The position numbers and the translations under genes are program-made. Shown one piece after another: positions 1 to 7,692 of a stretch of DNA of 64,000 nt. Every line of letters begins with the position of its first letter. Position 1 is the first letter of the stretch. The DNA comes from Marinobacterium ramblicola (lineage in GTDB: Bacteria; Pseudomonadota; Gammaproteobacteria; Pseudomonadales; Balneatricaceae), in NCBI RefSeq assembly GCF_019084545.1, contig NZ_JAHREP010000007.1:124001-188000 (forward strand), written 5' to 3'. The notes beneath the pieces are model-generated. The model saw nothing but the letters and a program-made list of their open reading frames with translations. It was not told the DNA's origin and made no database searches.

Positions 1-1
1 A

Positions 2-1321
2 CATATCCGGCTGGCGGCGGGGCAGACGCTGGAGCTGGAGGGGTATGAGGTCGAGACGCTGGAGCGGGCCGAAGGGGTGCTGGAGCGGATCGACGAGAAC
101 TGGCCCGGGGTGGTGGTCACCGATATCAACCTGCCGGGGATCGATGGCCTGGAGCTGATGAAGCAGGTCCAGGGGGTGGACCCGGAGCTGCCGGTGATCC
201 TGATTACCGGTCATGGCGATATCTCCATGGCGGTCACCGCCATCCGCGACGGTGCCTACGACTTTATCGAGAAGCCCTTCGCCTCCGAGTTTCTACTCGA
301 TACCGTGCGCCGTGCAGTGGACAAGCGCCGGCTGACGCTGGAAAACCGGCGCCTGCGCCAGGAGCTGGAGAGCCAGAACGCACCCGGACCGCGGCTGGTC
401 GGCAACAACCCGCGGATGGTGGCGTTGCGCCGGTTGTGCAACACCGTGGCGGAGACCCCGGCCGATGTGCTGCTGTTGGCGGAAACCGGCTCCGGCAAGG
501 ACCTGGTCGCGCGCTACATCCATGAGCGCAGTCCAAGGCGGACAAAAAACTTCGTCGCCATCAACTGCGGCGCGGTGCCGGAAAACCTGATCGAAAGCGA
601 ACTGTTCGGGCATGAAGCGGGTGCGTTTACCGATGCCAAAACCAAGCGGATCGGCAAGTTCGAACATGCTCACGGCGGCACCCTGTTTCTCGATGAGATC
701 GAGAGCATGCCGATGTCGCTGCAGATCAAACTGTTGCGCGTACTCGAGGAGCGTACCATCGAGCGGTTGGGGTCCAACAGGTTGATTCCGCTCGATATCC
801 GTGTCATCGCCGCGGCCAAGGTTGATTTGAAGAAACTGGCCGAAGCGGGCGAGTTCCGTGAAGACCTCTATTACCGGCTCAATGTTGTGCGCATCGAGAT
901 TCCGCCGCTGCGCGAGCGGCGGGACGATATTCCGCTGCTGTTCCAGCACTTTATGCTGGTGGCGGCCGCCCTCTATGGCCGAGAGGTGGTCGAGCTGTCG
1001 GCGGAGCGGATGCACAGCCTGCTGCTACACGATTGGCCCGGCAACGTGCGTGAGCTGCGCAACCTGGCCGAGCGTTATGTGCTGCTTGGCGAGTCCTGTA
1101 CCTTCGACTTCGATAACCGTCCGATCGTCGACAGCGGCGCCGGCAACGGCCTGACGCTGCCGGAGCAGGTGGAGCGCTTCGAGCGGATGCTGATCCATAC
1201 CGAGCTGTCCAACCACGGCGGGTCGATCAAGGATACGCTGGAGGCGCTGGGTCTTCCGCGCAAGACCCTGTACGACAAGATGAGAAAGTACGGCCTGGAC
1301 AAGAACGACTACAAGGCCTGA
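2..1321 (+). CDS. dctD: DctD-type sigma-54-dependent response regulator (5' end cut by window)
   Basis: Transcriptional activator of C4-dicarboxylate uptake, normally phosphorylated by the sensor kinase DctB. The reading frame is open from base 2, so the start and the acidic pocket of the receiver lie outside the window. Visible: the phospho-acceptor Asp at codon 122-124 (motif VVVTDINLPG), the receiver Lys in EKPF, an AAA+ domain with Walker B GGTLFLDE, and a C-terminal Fis-type helix-turn-helix ending near KYGLDKNDYKA. Two AAA+ motifs deviate: Walker A reads AETGSGKD (first Gly replaced by Ala, 479-502) and the sigma-54 contact loop reads GAFTDA rather than GAFTGA (620-637). The dctPQM operon 2 kb downstream and its -24/-12 promoter support the DctD call; the exact inducer is inferred. 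Confidence 0.88.
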   Translation, partial: HIRLAAGQTLELEGYEVETLERAEGVLERIDENWPGVVVTDINLPGIDGLELMKQVQGVDPELPVILITGHGDISMAVTAIRDGAYDFIEKPFASEFLLDTVRRAVDKRRLTLENRRLRQELESQNAPGPRLVGNNPRMVALRRLCNTVAETPADVLLLAETGSGKDLVARYIHERSPRRTKNFVAINCGAVPENLIESELFGHEAGAFTDAKTKRIGKFEHAHGGTLFLDEIESMPMSLQIKLLRVLEERTIERLGSNRLIPLDIRVIAAAKVDLKKLAEAGEFREDLYYRLNVVRIEIPPLRERRDDIPLLFQHFMLVAAALYGREVVELSAERMHSLLLHDWPGNVRELRNLAERYVLLGESCTFDFDNRPIVDSGAGNGLTLPEQVERFERMLIHTELSNHGGSIKDTLEALGLPRKTLYDKMRKYGLDKNDYKA

Positions 1322-1349
1322 ACCGGGTCCAGACAAGCGCAACCGAAAT

Positions 1350-1392
1350 AGCAAACAGCCCGCTACGTAACGTGCGGGCTGTTTGCTGTTTT
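1350..1392 (+). terminator. Strong hairpin terminator after dctD
   Basis: A 14-bp perfect stem (AGCAAACAGCCCGC at 1350-1363 with its complement at 1374-1387) is followed by GTTTTG. It lies between two converging genes. A second hairpin (AGTGGCGGA at 1398-1406 with 1409-1417) follows directly and may help end the opposite-strand chemoreceptor transcript. Confidence 0.85.
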
Positions 1393-1423
1393 GCGGAAGT
1401 GGCGGATCTCCGCCACTCTTGGG

Positions 1424-3031
1424 TCAGACCTTGAAACGTTTGACCATCTGCTCGAGCTGCCCGGACAGATCGCTCAGGTGTTCGGCGACACGGGACAGCT
1501 CCTTCGAACGGGTCGAGGCCTGCTCGGTACCGGTATTGATGTCGAGGATGCTCTGCTCCACGCTGGCCGCCATCTGCGTCTGCTCGCGCACGGCGCCGGC
1601 CACGTGGTGGTTCATGTCGTTGATCACCCGTACCGCTTCGGTGATGTTGTTCAGCGCATTGGCGGTGCGCTGCACCTGCTCGACACTGTCGGTTGCCCCG
1701 TCCATGGCGGAGCGCATCGCGCCAACCGCGTTCTTGGCATCGATCTGCAGGTCGCTGATGATCGTATTGATCTCGACGGTGGAATCGTGGGTACGGCTGG
1801 CCAGGGTGCGGACCTCGTCGGCGACGACGGCAAATCCGCGCCCCTGCTCACCGGCGCGCGCGGCTTCGATGGCGGCGTTCAGGGCCAGCAGGTTGGTCTG
1901 CTCGGCGATCTTCTGGATCACCTCCAGCACCGTGCCCACCTTCTGGCTCTGGGAGTCCAGCCGTTCGATCACCTCCGTTGCCTGTTCGATACCGGACTTC
2001 AGGGACTCAATCGCGTGGATGGCGCTTTGCGTCACCTTGCTGCCTTCCTGACTCTCCTGCAGCGCGCTGTCCGATGCCGAGACGGTATTTTCGGCGCTGG
2101 ATTCGACGCTCTTGGTCGCCGCTTCCATCTGCTCCATCGCCGTTGCCACCGAGCTTGTACGCATCTGCTGATCGCCGACCGCCTTCAGTGCCCGACCGGA
2201 GATGTCACTGATCTGCCTGCTGGAGTCGGTGAGCTTCAGCACCGTGTCGCCGACATGCTGGATGCTGCTCTGGAAGTTGCCCAGCATGGAGTTGAAGGCG
2301 GTGGACATCATGCCTATCTCGTCGCTGGAGTCGATCTTGATGCGGTGGCTCAGATCCGAGTTGCGCTCGACCAGATGCATGGTGTCGGACAGTGAGTTGA
2401 TCGGCTTGATCACGATCCGGCGCAGGATCAGGCCGATCAGCAGCACGCCGCCGACGAACAGCGCCAACTCCACCAACGCCACGTTGCGCAGGTTGACCAG
2501 GATATCCCGGTCGATCTTGGCGAAATCGTAGGTCACGCGCACGGCACCGAGAACCGTGCCCTCTTCGACCTGGTGGCAGAGCAGACAGTTGGTGCCCTTG
2601 TACTCGCTCATCGCCTTCATCGGCGTGATCACGGTCAGGCGGTGACCCTGCTCGTCGTCGAACTCCTCGACGATATGCTCGCCCTTCATGGCGCGGCGAT
2701 CGAGATCGTCCATCACCACTGCATCCTTGCTGCCTGGGCCGTATACCTGGGTCACGGCATCGCCACGGATGATGCGGGCTTCGGTCAGTGATTCATTGCT
2801 GAGGATCTTGTTCTGCAGGGCACCACGATTCTGCATGGCGCCGCTGAGCATCAGGATATTGGTGCTGTCGAAGTAGGAGTCGGCGGTGGCCAGGGTCGTG
2901 AACTCGGCTACATCGCGGCTGAGTGACGTCTGGCTTTGGTAGATTGCGGTCAGTGAACTGACAAATACAACCAGGAATACAACGACAAGGGAGAGATTGA
3001 CTTTAGTCTGGATGGATAAGCTTCTATTCAC
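1424..3031 (-). CDS. Methyl-accepting chemotaxis protein with periplasmic c-type haem motif
   Basis: Chemoreceptor that signals through CheW/CheA. The open frame extends to 3184, but the GTG at 3031 is the better start: it has AGGTG about 7 bases upstream and is followed by a short basic N-terminus and TM helix 1 (about residues 10-32). A periplasmic domain of about 150 residues carries CLLCH (Cys149, Cys152, His153; codons 2573-2587), a c-type haem attachment motif. TM2 is near residues 185-205, then HAMP (about 207-259), then the signalling hairpin with [19 protein letters not shown]. There is no C-terminal NWETF-like CheR tether. Haem-binding periplasmic sensor domains are known in Geobacter chemoreceptors; that this one binds haem and senses redox or gas is inference. 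It sits opposite dctPQM, so co-regulation with dicarboxylate uptake is possible. Confidence 0.9.
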   Translation of the reverse strand: MNRSLSIQTKVNLSLVVVFLVVFVSSLTAIYQSQTSLSRDVAEFTTLATADSYFDSTNILMLSGAMQNRGALQNKILSNESLTEARIIRGDAVTQVYGPGSKDAVVMDDLDRRAMKGEHIVEEFDDEQGHRLTVITPMKAMSEYKGTNCLLCHQVEEGTVLGAVRVTYDFAKIDRDILVNLRNVALVELALFVGGVLLIGLILRRIVIKPINSLSDTMHLVERNSDLSHRIKIDSSDEIGMMSTAFNSMLGNFQSSIQHVGDTVLKLTDSSRQISDISGRALKAVGDQQMRTSSVATAMEQMEAATKSVESSAENTVSASDSALQESQEGSKVTQSAIHAIESLKSGIEQATEVIERLDSQSQKVGTVLEVIQKIAEQTNLLALNAAIEAARAGEQGRGFAVVADEVRTLASRTHDSTVEINTIISDLQIDAKNAVGAMRSAMDGATDSVEQVQRTANALNNITEAVRVINDMNHHVAGAVREQTQMAASVEQSILDINTGTEQASTRSKELSRVAEHLSDLSGQLEQMVKRFKV

Positions 3032-3415
3032 TGCGCACCTGTTCCCTGTAATACGGGCTTCTTCTTCTGGATTAACGGCATGTTGCGCAAATTCTAAACA
3101 TGAATCAACCGAATAAACGATGATCTGGTGCAAATCAACAACACTAATTGATCGGCATTCCCAGATTGGTTGGCGAAAATCCACTCATTTTCTCGTGATG
3201 GATGTGTGGATTTCCGCCGATTTTCAAACGAGCCTGAGAGATTGATACCGAGTGAGAGCCGATTGATGAATTTTAATTAACTGATTCTAAAGATTATTTT
3301 AACTATTTTTTCTGATGGATCCGGTGTTGGTATCAATTCTGCTTATCTAGGTTTGCCCACGGGTCGAAGACAGGCCCGAACGATAACTTTAAGAATGCAA
3401 CACAGGAGAACTCCC
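3032..3415. other. Divergent regulatory region between chemoreceptor and dctP
   Basis: About 380 bases without a gene. It holds the 5' leader of the chemoreceptor on the minus strand, a strongly AT-rich tract at about 3260-3315 of the kind often bent by IHF or used as an upstream activator region, and the sigma-54 promoter of dctP near its right end. I could not pick out a convincing DctD operator or a full IHF consensus. Confidence 0.6.
3327..3342 (+). promoter_or_regulatory. Putative sigma-54 (-24/-12) promoter of dctPQM
   Basis: TTGG at 3327-3330 and GC at 3341-3342 are separated by exactly ten bases, the invariant GG-N10-GC geometry of RpoN promoters (sequence TTGGTATCAATTCTGCTT). A transcript would begin near 3354, about 60 bases before the dctP start. 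A DctD-type activator next door makes this the expected control; the CAC half of the -24 box is degenerate. Confidence 0.72.
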
Positions 3416-4402
3416 ATGCGTCTACTGACCGCTGCTATGGCAACCGTCGCGCTGACCTTCGGTGCCCAGGTCGTCACCGCTGCTCCAATCGAAATCAAGT
3501 TTTCCCACGTCGTGGCCGAGAATACCCCGAAAGGCAAGATGGCGATTCGCTTCAAGGAGCTCGTGGCCGAGCGCCTGGGCGACAAGGTTGTGGTCGAGGT
3601 GTTCCCGAACTCTCAGCTGTTCGGCGACGACAAGGTGCTGGAAGCGATGCTGCTCGGCGACGTGCAGATGGCGGCACCCTCCCTGTCCAAGTTCCAGAAG
3701 TACACCCCGGCGCTGCAGATCTTCGACCTGCCGTTCCTGTTCAATGACATGGCTGCCGTCGACCGCTTCCAGCAGAGCGAAACCGGTCAGGAGCTGCTGA
3801 ACTCTCTGCAGAGCAAGGGCTACGTGGGCCTGGGTTACCTGCATAACGGCATGAAGCAGCTGTCCGCCAACGAGCCGCTGCGCGTACCGGCCGATGCGAA
3901 CGGCAAGAAGTTCCGTATCCAGACCTCCGACGTGCTGGCTGCCCAGTTCGAGGCGGTCGGTGGCGTGCCGCTGAAGAAGCCGTTCTCCGAAGTGTTCACG
4001 CTGATGCAGACCAAGGCGATCGACGGTTCCGAGAACCCCTGGACCAACATCTACTCGAAGAAGTTCCACGAAGTGCAGTCCTACATCACCGAAACCGATC
4101 ACGGCGTACTCGACTACATGGTGGTGACCTCGGCCGAGTTCTGGAACGGGCTGGACGACGACATTCGTGGCGAAGTGAAGAAAGCGCTGGATGAAGCGAT
4201 CGCCTACGGTAACGAAGAGGCCGCCAAGCTGGCCGCCGATGCTCGCCAGAAGGTCATCGACTCCGGTCGTACCGAGGTGATCCAGATCACCGAAGCCGAG
4301 CGCGAGCAGTGGATCGAAGCGATGAAGCCGGTATGGAAGAAGTTCTCCGGCGATATCGGTCAGGAGCTGATCAACGAAGCACTCAAGGCCAACGCGAAAT
4401 AA
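3416..4402 (+). CDS. dctP: TRAP transporter solute-binding protein, C4-dicarboxylate type
   Basis: Periplasmic binding protein that captures C4-dicarboxylates (fumarate, succinate, malate) and delivers them to the DctQM membrane pair. The ATG at 3416 follows AGGAG by six bases and opens a signal peptide of about 23 residues ending VVTAA; an upstream in-frame start at 3353 would spoil this. The 328-residue length is normal. Typical DctP segments are present: IEIKFSHVVAENTPKG, the ligand-binding Arg region KKFRIQTSDV, and DGSENPWTNIYSKKFHEVQ. First gene of dctP-dctQ-dctM. Homology to dicarboxylate binders is strong, but TRAP specificity is only certain by assay. Confidence 0.93.
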   Translation: MRLLTAAMATVALTFGAQVVTAAPIEIKFSHVVAENTPKGKMAIRFKELVAERLGDKVVVEVFPNSQLFGDDKVLEAMLLGDVQMAAPSLSKFQKYTPALQIFDLPFLFNDMAAVDRFQQSETGQELLNSLQSKGYVGLGYLHNGMKQLSANEPLRVPADANGKKFRIQTSDVLAAQFEAVGGVPLKKPFSEVFTLMQTKAIDGSENPWTNIYSKKFHEVQSYITETDHGVLDYMVVTSAEFWNGLDDDIRGEVKKALDEAIAYGNEEAAKLAADARQKVIDSGRTEVIQITEAEREQWIEAMKPVWKKFSGDIGQELINEALKANAK

Positions 4403-4424
4403 TCACCGACCGGCGCTTATCCAG

Positions 4425-4448
4425 AGGGGGCGTGTCATCGCCCCCTTT
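4425..4448 (+). terminator. Intercistronic hairpin between dctP and dctQ
   Basis: AGGGGGCG (4425-4432) pairs with CGCCCCCT (4439-4446) across a six-base loop, with only a short T run. Such stem-loops between binding-protein and membrane-subunit genes commonly give partial termination or protect the upstream mRNA, so that DctP is made in excess. Confidence 0.65.
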
Positions 4449-4537
4449 CACCACCAGTGGGTACACTGGATGTACAGGAAAGGCCGGGGTCTCCCCTGTG
4501 CGTCTGACGCACGCCCAAGTCGGATAGAGGTTTCATC

Positions 4538-5095
4538 ATGGCTCTACGTAATCTGGTCTCTCAGCTTGAGGAGGCGATCCTGTCGCTTCTACTGGTCGGT
4601 ATGACCTTACTCGTATTCGCCGAAGTGGTTGCCCGCTTTGGTTTCAACGCCGGGATTCACTGGGCTCAGGAAGCCACGCTGCTGATGGCAGGGTGGTTCG
4701 TCCTGTTCGGTGCCTCCTACGGCGTCAAGGTGGGTGCGCATATCGGTGTCGATGTGTTTGTGCGCCTTTTGCCGCCTCCGGTGTACCGGGCGGTGACGCT
4801 GTTCGCCATTGCACTGTGTATCGGCTACTGCGTTCTGTTTCTGGTCGGCTCCTGGGAATATGTGATGAAGATGCGGATGATCGGCATCGAGCTGGAGGAT
4901 ATCCCGGTGCCGAAATGGACCGCGTCCACCATCCTGCTGATCGGTTTCGCGTTGCTGATCGTGCGTTTCGCGCAACTGGGCTGGAAGGTGTTCAAGGGCG
5001 AGTTCGAGGGTTTCCATTTTGCCGACGAAGCGAAGGAGAGCATGGAGATCGCCCGTGAGTTGAAAGAAGCGGAAGAGAAGGAGGCGCGCTCATGA
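4538..5095 (+). CDS. dctQ: TRAP transporter small permease subunit
   Basis: Small membrane subunit of the dicarboxylate TRAP transporter. The 185-residue protein has four predicted helices (about residues 12-32, 48-66, 86-108, 126-146) and the family segment WAQEATLLMAGWFVLFGASYG, followed by a charged cytoplasmic tail rich in Glu and Lys. AGAGG lies eight bases before the ATG. Its stop overlaps the dctM start (ATGA), which points to translational coupling of the two membrane subunits. Confidence 0.93.
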   Translation: MALRNLVSQLEEAILSLLLVGMTLLVFAEVVARFGFNAGIHWAQEATLLMAGWFVLFGASYGVKVGAHIGVDVFVRLLPPPVYRAVTLFAIALCIGYCVLFLVGSWEYVMKMRMIGIELEDIPVPKWTASTILLIGFALLIVRFAQLGWKVFKGEFEGFHFADEAKESMEIARELKEAEEKEARS

Positions 5096-6489
5096 CCACG
5101 GCGATGCTGTTTATACTGTTGTTCGGCTGCATGCTGATGGGGATGCCGATCGCGATCGCGCTGGGCCTGTCCAGCGTGACCACGATCCTGCTGTTCTCCA
5201 ACGACTCCCTGGCGTCGATCTCATTGAAACTGTTCGAGGCGACCACCTCGCACTACACGCTGCTGGCGATCCCGTTCTTTATCCTGTCGTCGGCGTTTCT
5301 ATCTACCGGCGGTGTGGCCAAGCGGCTGATCAACTTTGCCGTCGACGCCATTGGTCATGTCCGCGGCGGCCTGGCGATGGCCTCGGTGATGGCCTGTATG
5401 CTGTTTGCGGCGGTCTCCGGCTCCTCACCGGCCACGGTGGCCGCGATCGGTTCCATCGTCATCGCCGGTATGGTGCGCTCGGGTTACCCGGAAGCCTTTG
5501 GCGCCGGCGTCATCGCCAACGCCGGTACCCTGGGGATCCTGATCCCGCCGTCGATCGTGATGCTGGTCTACTCGGCGGCGACCGAGGTCTCGGCGTCACG
5601 CATGTTCATGGCCGGTTTCATCCCCGGCATCATGATGGGGCTGCTGCTGATGATCGCGATCTATATCGCGGCGCGGATCATGAAACTGCCGGCCCAGCCT
5701 TTCCCGGGCTTCGGCGCCCTGGCCCGCTCCGGCGTGATCGCGCTTGGCGGTCTGATGCTGATCGTCATCGTGCTGGGCTCCATCTACGGCGGTATCGCCT
5801 CGCCGACCGAAGCTGCATCGGTGGCGGCGATCTACGCCTACCTGATCGCGGTACTCGGATACCGCGATATCGGCCCGCTCAAGGGCGTTGCCTGGCGTAA
5901 TGGCAACGAAGGCATGGGCAGTGCAGTGGTGCGCAACGGCGTGCTGATGCTGCTGGCCTTCCCCCGTTCGGTCTGGCATCCGGAGGTACGTAAGGTGTTG
6001 GTCGATGCCGCCAAGGTATCGATGATGCTGCTGTTCATCATCGCCAACGCGATGCTGTTCGCTCACGTGCTGACCACTGAACGCATCCCGCACCAGATCG
6101 CCGAGGTGATCATTCAATGGGGGCTGCCGGCCTGGGGCTTCCTGATCGTGGTCAACATCCTGCTGCTGATCGCCGGTAACTTCATGGAGCCCTCGGCAAT
6201 CCTGCTGATCATGGCGCCGATCCTGTTCCCGATCGCTATGCAGCTCGGTATCGATCCGATCCACCTTGGCATCATCATGGTGGTGAACATGGAGATCGGC
6301 ATGTTGACGCCGCCGGTGGGGCTGAACCTGTTCGTTACCGCCGGGATCACCGGCCGCGACATGGTCTGGGTGATCAAGGCCTGTCTGCCCTGGCTCGGCC
6401 TGCTGCTGTTCTTCCTGATATTGATCACCTATATCCCGCAGATCTCGCTGTTCCTGCCGGAGTATATCGACAAGCTCCGGGGGTACTGA
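5092..6489 (+). CDS. dctM: TRAP transporter large permease subunit
   Basis: Large membrane subunit that carries the sodium-driven translocation path. The 465 residues form about a dozen hydrophobic helices, with family motifs MPIAIALGLSSV, ILSSAFLSTGGVAKRLINF, SGSSPATVAAIGSI, NAGTLGILIPPSI and NMEIGMLTPPVGLNLFV. It is somewhat longer than minimal DctM because of a loop near residues 262-300, a feature also known from other gammaproteobacterial DctM proteins. Last gene of the operon, followed by two hairpins. Confidence 0.94.
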   Translation: MTTAMLFILLFGCMLMGMPIAIALGLSSVTTILLFSNDSLASISLKLFEATTSHYTLLAIPFFILSSAFLSTGGVAKRLINFAVDAIGHVRGGLAMASVMACMLFAAVSGSSPATVAAIGSIVIAGMVRSGYPEAFGAGVIANAGTLGILIPPSIVMLVYSAATEVSASRMFMAGFIPGIMMGLLLMIAIYIAARIMKLPAQPFPGFGALARSGVIALGGLMLIVIVLGSIYGGIASPTEAASVAAIYAYLIAVLGYRDIGPLKGVAWRNGNEGMGSAVVRNGVLMLLAFPRSVWHPEVRKVLVDAAKVSMMLLFIIANAMLFAHVLTTERIPHQIAEVIIQWGLPAWGFLIVVNILLLIAGNFMEPSAILLIMAPILFPIAMQLGIDPIHLGIIMVVNMEIGMLTPPVGLNLFVTAGITGRDMVWVIKACLPWLGLLLFFLILITYIPQISLFLPEYIDKLRGY

Positions 6490-6506
6490 TTCGTAACAGG
6501 AGATCC

Positions 6507-6536
6507 GGCACGAAGCGAAAGGATTCGCTTCGTGCC
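6507..6536 (+). other. Perfect 13-bp hairpin after dctM
   Basis: GGCACGAAGCGAA (6507-6519) pairs perfectly with 6524-6536 across a four-base loop, starting 17 bases after the dctM stop. There is no T run, so it is not a simple terminator; it could block 3' exonucleases or bind a protein. A canonical terminator follows 20 bases later. Confidence 0.7.
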
Positions 6537-6555
6537 AGCTGCGACTCTGCTTCAG

Positions 6556-6585
6556 CCGCCACTCTCCCAGGGGTGGCGGTTTTTT
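6556..6585 (+). terminator. Rho-independent terminator of dctPQM
   Basis: CCGCCAC (6556-6562) pairs with GTGGCGG (6573-6579), followed at once by six T residues. Confidence 0.88.
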
Positions 6586-6724
6586 GTGTGTGATCCTTGG
6601 TGGCGGGGACGTAATCCCGTTCCCTATTCAGGACAATACTGTACTCCGCTGGTCGGATACCCGATCCACCACCATGGCGGTATAATCGCCACGCTTGATG
6701 AGTTGGCCATCTGGAGTGGAGTGA

Positions 6725-7225
6725 ATGTTGGGCGCTGTTGCTGCAATCTGGGGTTTTGTCGGTATCTGTCTGTTGTTCGGCAGTGCTATCTACAGGCTTG
6801 GACCCATGGCGCTGGATCTGTCTGTGCAGGGGTTCAGCTGGTACCACTGGGCGGCACTGATCTTCAGCATCCTGTTCATGGGCTTCGCCGAGGGCTACAG
6901 GGGCTTTCAACAGAATTTTTCGCCGCGGGTCGCCGCGCGTATCCGCTACCTGTCGCGCAATGTCACACCGATGCGGGTGATCCTGGCGCCGATCTTCTGC
7001 ATGGGCTTCTTCCACGCCAAGCGCCGGCGACAGATCATCAGCTTCTGCCTGACCGGCGGTATTATCGTGCTGGTGCTGCTGGTGCGTCATCTCGACCAGC
7101 CCTGGCGCGGCATCATCGATGCGGGCGTCGTGCTCGGGTTGAGTTGGGGCGTTCTGTCGCTGGCGGTGTTCACTTACCAGGCGTTTACTCGTAGCGATTT
7201 TGATTATTCGCCGGAAACCCCCTGA
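6725..7225 (+). CDS. Conserved hypothetical membrane protein, 166 residues
   Basis: I do not recognise the family. The protein has four likely membrane helices (about residues 4-24, 40-58, 112-130, 138-158) and a basic loop between helices 2 and 3 with RGFQQNFSPRVAARIRYLSR and FHAKRRRQ. The ATG follows a GGAGTGA sequence. It stands alone, between the dctM terminator and a decayed gene on the other strand, so context says little. A longer overlapping frame from 6532 lacks a plausible start and runs through the terminator. Confidence 0.75.
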   Translation: MLGAVAAIWGFVGICLLFGSAIYRLGPMALDLSVQGFSWYHWAALIFSILFMGFAEGYRGFQQNFSPRVAARIRYLSRNVTPMRVILAPIFCMGFFHAKRRRQIISFCLTGGIIVLVLLVRHLDQPWRGIIDAGVVLGLSWGVLSLAVFTYQAFTRSDFDYSPETP

Positions 7226-7289
7226 TCGAGACGAAAAATATCCCCATCCCAAGACGCGGACTGGGGACAAGTGTTGAACGCCAGAGGGA

Positions 7290-7652
7290 TCAGGCGAGGA
7301 CGTAGCCCAGGATCAGGAACAGGATGAAGGTGATCGCCGCCCCCAGTACCGCATAGGGGATCTAAGTCCAGGCGTGCTGCATCCACCGCCATTGGTAGCA
7401 GGAAGTTGATCAGGCCCACGGTGGGCGAGACCTTCTTGATTCTGGAGGTGTCGAAACCATCCATGATCGTCCCCGGCGCGGCGGTGGAGTCGACCAGGTA
7501 AGCCAGCTTCTCGCGGGAGATCCTGTACTTGTCGGTCAGCGTCTTCATCGACGCGGAGACCGCCAGCGAGTTGAGGTAATCGTCGATAAACACCAGGATG
7601 CCGAGCACACAGGTGGTCAGCATGGTGCCGCGCTTGCTCTTGATCCGGCGGG
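7290..7652 (-). pseudogene. Remnant of an NhaC-family Na+/H+ antiporter
   Basis: Starting near 7652, the minus strand encodes RGTMLTTCVLGILVFIDDY and SREKLAYLVDSTAAP, the most conserved block of NhaC-type antiporters. The frame then jumps to VSPTVGLINFLLP without the expected central helices, and the normal C-terminus (IPYAVLGAAITFILFLILGY, stop at 7290-7292) is found in a different frame behind a TAG where a Gln codon would be expected. So the N-terminus and centre are deleted, with at least one frameshift and one nonsense change. A 150-residue open frame crosses the region, but its tail is out of frame with the family. Confidence 0.72.
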
Positions 7653-7678
7653 CCACAGCCCGTCGGGTTGGGCTGTGG
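7653..7678 (-). terminator. Hairpin downstream of puuB
   Basis: CCACAGCCC (7653-7661) pairs with GGGCTGTGG (7670-7678). It lies 15 bases past the puuB stop and marks the edge of the antiporter remnant. There is no U tract, so termination is uncertain. Confidence 0.45.
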
Positions 7679-7692
7679 GCCTGCCGGCCGGG

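Noticed and set aside
3032-3184. 51-residue N-terminal extension of the chemoreceptor
   Set aside because: It would place a polar, Cys-containing segment before the first membrane helix; the GTG at 3031 has a ribosome site and normal topology.
6532-7194. 220-codon plus-strand frame overlapping the 166-residue membrane protein
   Set aside because: It begins inside the dctM terminator region and has low hydrophobic periodicity; the frame from 6725 has a ribosome site and clear helices.
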